DNA of 64,000 bases, from contig JAGCGA010000011.1 in the NCBI GenBank assembly GCA_017649855.1, positions 37,810 to 101,809 on the forward strand, given 5' to 3'. The number at the start of each line of letters is the position of its first letter. Position 1 is the first letter of the stretch. The position numbers were made by a program, and so were the translations under genes. The notes beneath the pieces were generated by a model that searched no databases, had not been told where the DNA came from, and saw only the letters and a list, made by a program, of their open reading frames with translations. Positions 62,067 through 64,000 of this stretch are shown here, one piece after another. This DNA is from Bacteroidales bacterium (GTDB lineage Bacteria; Bacteroidota; Bacteroidia; Bacteroidales; WCHB1-69).

Positions 62067-63227
62067 TTACTGGATGATATCCATCAGCGGTTGGGTGGCA
62101 GCGGTCCAGTCGTAGTGTTTGTGTACATACTGGTTGCCCTGACCGGACAAGGTGCTGTAGTAGTCTGGGTCGAGCAGCAGTTTGCGTACAGCGTCCACAA
62201 AGTCGGCGGTGGTGTTGCAGATGATGACGGCCTTGTCGCGGTCCTGTTCTTTAAGGGGCTTCCCTGCCAGTGAGGAGGTCACGCAGGGCAGTTGCATGGC
62301 CATGGCTTCCAGCAGTTTGTTCTGGAGTCCCGTACCCATGCGCATGGGGGCGATGAATATTTTGGACTGGGCGTACCATTCCGCCATGGAGTCCACCCAG
62401 CCGGTCACCTTGATATGTTCGTTTTCGAGCGCCTTCACGCGGGGGGAAGGGTTGGCGCCGCACAGGACAATTTTCAGTTTCGGGAACTCGACGTGGAGGT
62501 GGGGGAAGATGTCTTGGCAGAGATACTCTGCGGCATCCACATTGGGACCGTAGCTCATGTTGCCGGAAAAGATGAGGTCGTATTTTTTCTCTTGAGGCTG
62601 ATGGGAGAAGGTATCGAAGTCCACGCCGTTGGACACCACCACGATTTCTTGGCGGCGCTCGTGTGGGATCAAGTCGCGGTCGATGTCGGTGATGATGGTC
62701 GTTGCGTCAAACTTATCGAAAATCTCTGCCTCGTAGCGGGCCACGCGCCGTGCCTCCATCTTGAAGAAGGGCTTCAGGTACCAGGGCGCGCGCTCGTAGC
62801 GGCGCCACATGCCCTTGGAGAAGACGTCCTGATAGTCCAGTACCTTCTTGATGGGCTTGTCCTTCACATACTCGGCCATCCGGAACAGCTGACAATAGAG
62901 CCAGTCGGGCTGCACCTTCTGGATGATTTGGTCTATCTGTTTCTGTATCTGCTTGTTGTAGAAATAACCGCATTGGATAGGCAGGCCGCTGAAGAAAGCC
63001 CTTCCCAGATTGAAGAAGCGCCTTGTTGCATCGATTTTGATGGGATAGATTTCTTTGCAATAGGGTGTCAGCTGCTGTAGGTCTGCGTCGGGGACTGCAT
63101 ATTCGCTCAACGCCACCAGATACACCTCGTGCTGGGTGGACAGCTGGCGCAGTTGGTGGTACGCGCGCAGTTTGTCGCCCTTTTCAAGGGGGTAGGGGAA
63201 GCGGGAAAGCAGTGCCAGGAGTCTCAT
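62067..63227 (-). CDS. Glycosyltransferase, GT4/GT1-like (GT-B fold)
   Basis: A 386-residue protein starting MRLLALLSRFPYPLEKGDKL, the typical N-terminus of GT-B glycosyltransferases that bind acceptor at a Pro/Gly-rich loop. The donor-binding half has VVSNGVDFDTF, DLIFSGNMSYGPNVDAAEYL, KIVLCGANPSPRV and VTGWVDSMAEWY, then IAPMRMGTGLQNKLLEAMAM, which contains the conserved Glu that contacts the nucleotide sugar. Sugar and acceptor are unknown; a cell-surface glycan is likely. It stands alone between rho and a four-helix-bundle gene. Confidence 0.87.
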   Translation of the reverse strand: MRLLALLSRFPYPLEKGDKLRAYHQLRQLSTQHEVYLVALSEYAVPDADLQQLTPYCKEIYPIKIDATRRFFNLGRAFFSGLPIQCGYFYNKQIQKQIDQIIQKVQPDWLYCQLFRMAEYVKDKPIKKVLDYQDVFSKGMWRRYERAPWYLKPFFKMEARRVARYEAEIFDKFDATTIITDIDRDLIPHERRQEIVVVSNGVDFDTFSHQPQEKKYDLIFSGNMSYGPNVDAAEYLCQDIFPHLHVEFPKLKIVLCGANPSPRVKALENEHIKVTGWVDSMAEWYAQSKIFIAPMRMGTGLQNKLLEAMAMQLPCVTSSLAGKPLKEQDRDKAVIICNTTADFVDAVRKLLLDPDYYSTLSGQGNQYVHKHYDWTAATQPLMDIIQ

Positions 63228-63232
63228 GATAA

Positions 63233-63263
63233 GGGTATAGGGTTTAGGGTATAGGGTATAGTG
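63233..63263 (+). repeat. Heptamer repeat tract (TAGGGTA type), left
   Basis: Four or five imperfect copies of TAGGGTA/TAGGGTT directly upstream of the glycosyltransferase start. The tract is the inverse of the one at 63753-63785. Confidence 0.7.
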
Positions 63264-63377
63264 GTTGTGGGGGAGGGGTTTTGAGAGGCCATTGTTTTAT
63301 GATTAGTAATCAATTTTTTACAACTTTGATATTTCATTATTCTATCTGTTTTTACCATCCCCTGTACGCTACCCTCA

Positions 63378-63737
63378 TTAGGAATTAAGTTTCTGTTTCA
63401 TTGAAAATAACATTTTTCCGATTTCGGAAAGGGTCTGTAAAGTGTCGTTAATCATCTCTTCGGATAGATAGCCTATTTTGACGGTAAGAAGTAATTGAGT
63501 TTCAATTTCGCATACGGATCCATTGGCAACGGATAGGAATTGCAGGTACTCTTTTTTTGATTGTCTGCCATAACCTTCCGCAATATTCGAAGGGACAGAT
63601 ATCGCCGCTCGTCTGATTTGGTTTGTTAAGGCAAACAGTTCATCTTTTGGCAGATTTTGTGTCAACTTGTACACGTCTGCCACCATATCCATTGCTTTCT
63701 GCCAAACAATCAATTCTTTATAACTTTGAATTTTCAT
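63378..63737 (-). CDS. Four-helix-bundle protein (23S rRNA intervening-sequence protein family)
   Basis: A 119-residue protein opening MKIQSYKELIVWQKAMDMVA, the signature of the S23/four-helix-bundle family. The conserved core NQIRRAAISVPSNIAEGYGR and KKEYLQFLSVANGSVCEIET follow. Such proteins were first seen encoded in insertions of 23S rRNA genes, but most occur alone in intergenic positions; biochemical function is unknown. The ATG at 63737 matches family starts; a GTG three codons earlier is possible. Inverted heptamer repeats lie on both sides. Confidence 0.88.
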   Translation of the reverse strand: MKIQSYKELIVWQKAMDMVADVYKLTQNLPKDELFALTNQIRRAAISVPSNIAEGYGRQSKKEYLQFLSVANGSVCEIETQLLLTVKIGYLSEEMINDTLQTLSEIGKMLFSMKQKLNS

Positions 63738-63752
63738 GCTATCCACCAGTTA

Positions 63753-63785
63753 CAACTATACCCTATACGCTATACCCTATCCCCT
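63753..63785 (+). repeat. Heptamer repeat tract (TACCCTA type), right
   Basis: CTATACCCTATACGCTATAC followed by CCTATCCCC. It is the reverse-complement type of the tract at 63233, and a related CCTGTACGCTACCCTC occurs at about 63360. Confidence 0.7.
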
Positions 63786-63786
63786 C

Positions 63787-64000
63787 TTATCCGATCACCT
63801 TCTCCGTCATCCTCATCAATCTCTTTTCGATGCGGTCGGCCTTCATCACGTAGTCGTGCGCCTTGTTGATCATCATCTCGGCCCACTCCTTGTCTTTCAG
63901 CGAGGAGGCGTTGATTTTGACGTTGAGGTAGGCGCCGTGGACGGCCGCGCGGGCGCAGAGCACGCCGACACCGGCGTCAGAGACGCTGGCGGGGTTGCCC
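63787..64000 (-). CDS. Formimidoyltransferase-cyclodeaminase / cyclodeaminase family (C-terminal end, cut by window edge)
   Basis: An open minus-strand frame enters from the right edge and ends at the TAA at 63787-63789, giving 70 residues. GNPASVSDAGVGVLCARAAV and HGAYLNVKINASSLKD match the C-terminal cyclodeaminase domain of FtcD, which deaminates formimino-tetrahydrofolate in histidine breakdown. The protein ends with a charged helix (DYVMKADRIEKRLMRMTEKV). Whether the N-terminal transferase domain is fused cannot be seen. Confidence 0.85.
   Translation of the reverse strand, partial: GNPASVSDAGVGVLCARAAVHGAYLNVKINASSLKDKEWAEMMINKAHDYVMKADRIEKRLMRMTEKVIG

Noticed and set aside
63233..63785. 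Heptamer tracts considered as a CRISPR array
   Set aside because: Units are seven bases and contiguous, with no unique spacers and no cas genes.

Overview
The window looks like a chromosomal segment of an anaerobic member of the Bacteroidetes, most likely order Bacteroidales. Three things point there. At least 23 genes or tRNAs are preceded by the Bacteroidetes -7 promoter element TAnnTTTG, usually 17 to 35 bases upstream. The window encodes type IX secretion components or cargo (a PorW/SprE-like lipoprotein and a secreted protein with a C-terminal sorting domain). It also carries group-typical genes: an EF-G paralog with altered GTPase motifs, a Rho with a long disordered N-terminus, butyrate kinase, an M64 IgA-type peptidase and a DUF975 membrane protein. 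I see no rRNA, CRISPR array, prophage or transposase. Genus and species cannot be read from the sequence.

Layout. 1-3.3 kb: the start of a GH2 beta-galactosidase cut by the edge, a small membrane protein split by a frameshift at A_AAA_AAG, a type IX cargo protein, trmO and tRNA-Phe. 3.5-5.6 kb: a SAM hydrolase and an M64 peptidase from divergent promoters. 5.8-10.3 kb: an accessory cluster of ECF sigma factor, lipoproteins, a single-pass membrane protein and an outer-membrane barrel, interspersed with short A-rich repeats. 10.4-14.9 kb: rluB-like pseudouridine synthase, U32 peptidase and convergent recG. 14.9-15.8 kb: a gene-poor, repeat-bearing, GC-rich spacer. 15.8-22.2 kb: a TolC/MacA/MacB-type efflux operon and a LolC/E-like permease with an outer-membrane partner.

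22.4-32.2 kb: umuDC, then coaX, an outer-membrane protein, a TPR protein and lptC in tight succession, then bipA, a methyltransferase and aroB. 32.3-42.9 kb, all minus strand: ftsQ-ftsA-ftsZ, a lipoprotein with butyrate kinase, and nusA-infB-pdxA. 43-49.8 kb: four tRNAs (Gln, Arg, Ser, Glu) with clear terminators, a DUF975 protein, a P-domain secreted protein, a MATE transporter and an aminotransferase. 50-58 kb: the EF-G paralog, riboflavin synthase, PorW/SprE, bactofilin, AtpZ and an AtpI-like protein without the rest of the ATP synthase, and a flavodiiron protein. 58-64 kb, minus strand: rho, a serine hydrolase and a PHP phosphatase as one unit, a glycosyltransferase, a four-helix-bundle protein flanked by inverted heptamer repeats, and the C-terminal end of a formimidoyltransferase-cyclodeaminase.

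The best candidates for something undescribed are the ECF sigma cluster, whose inner-membrane and outer-membrane proteins share Asp-Thr-Ile/Val repeat linkers; the possible -1 frameshift gene near position 700; the repeat-bounded spacer at 15 kb; and the long isolated hairpin at 36.05 kb.
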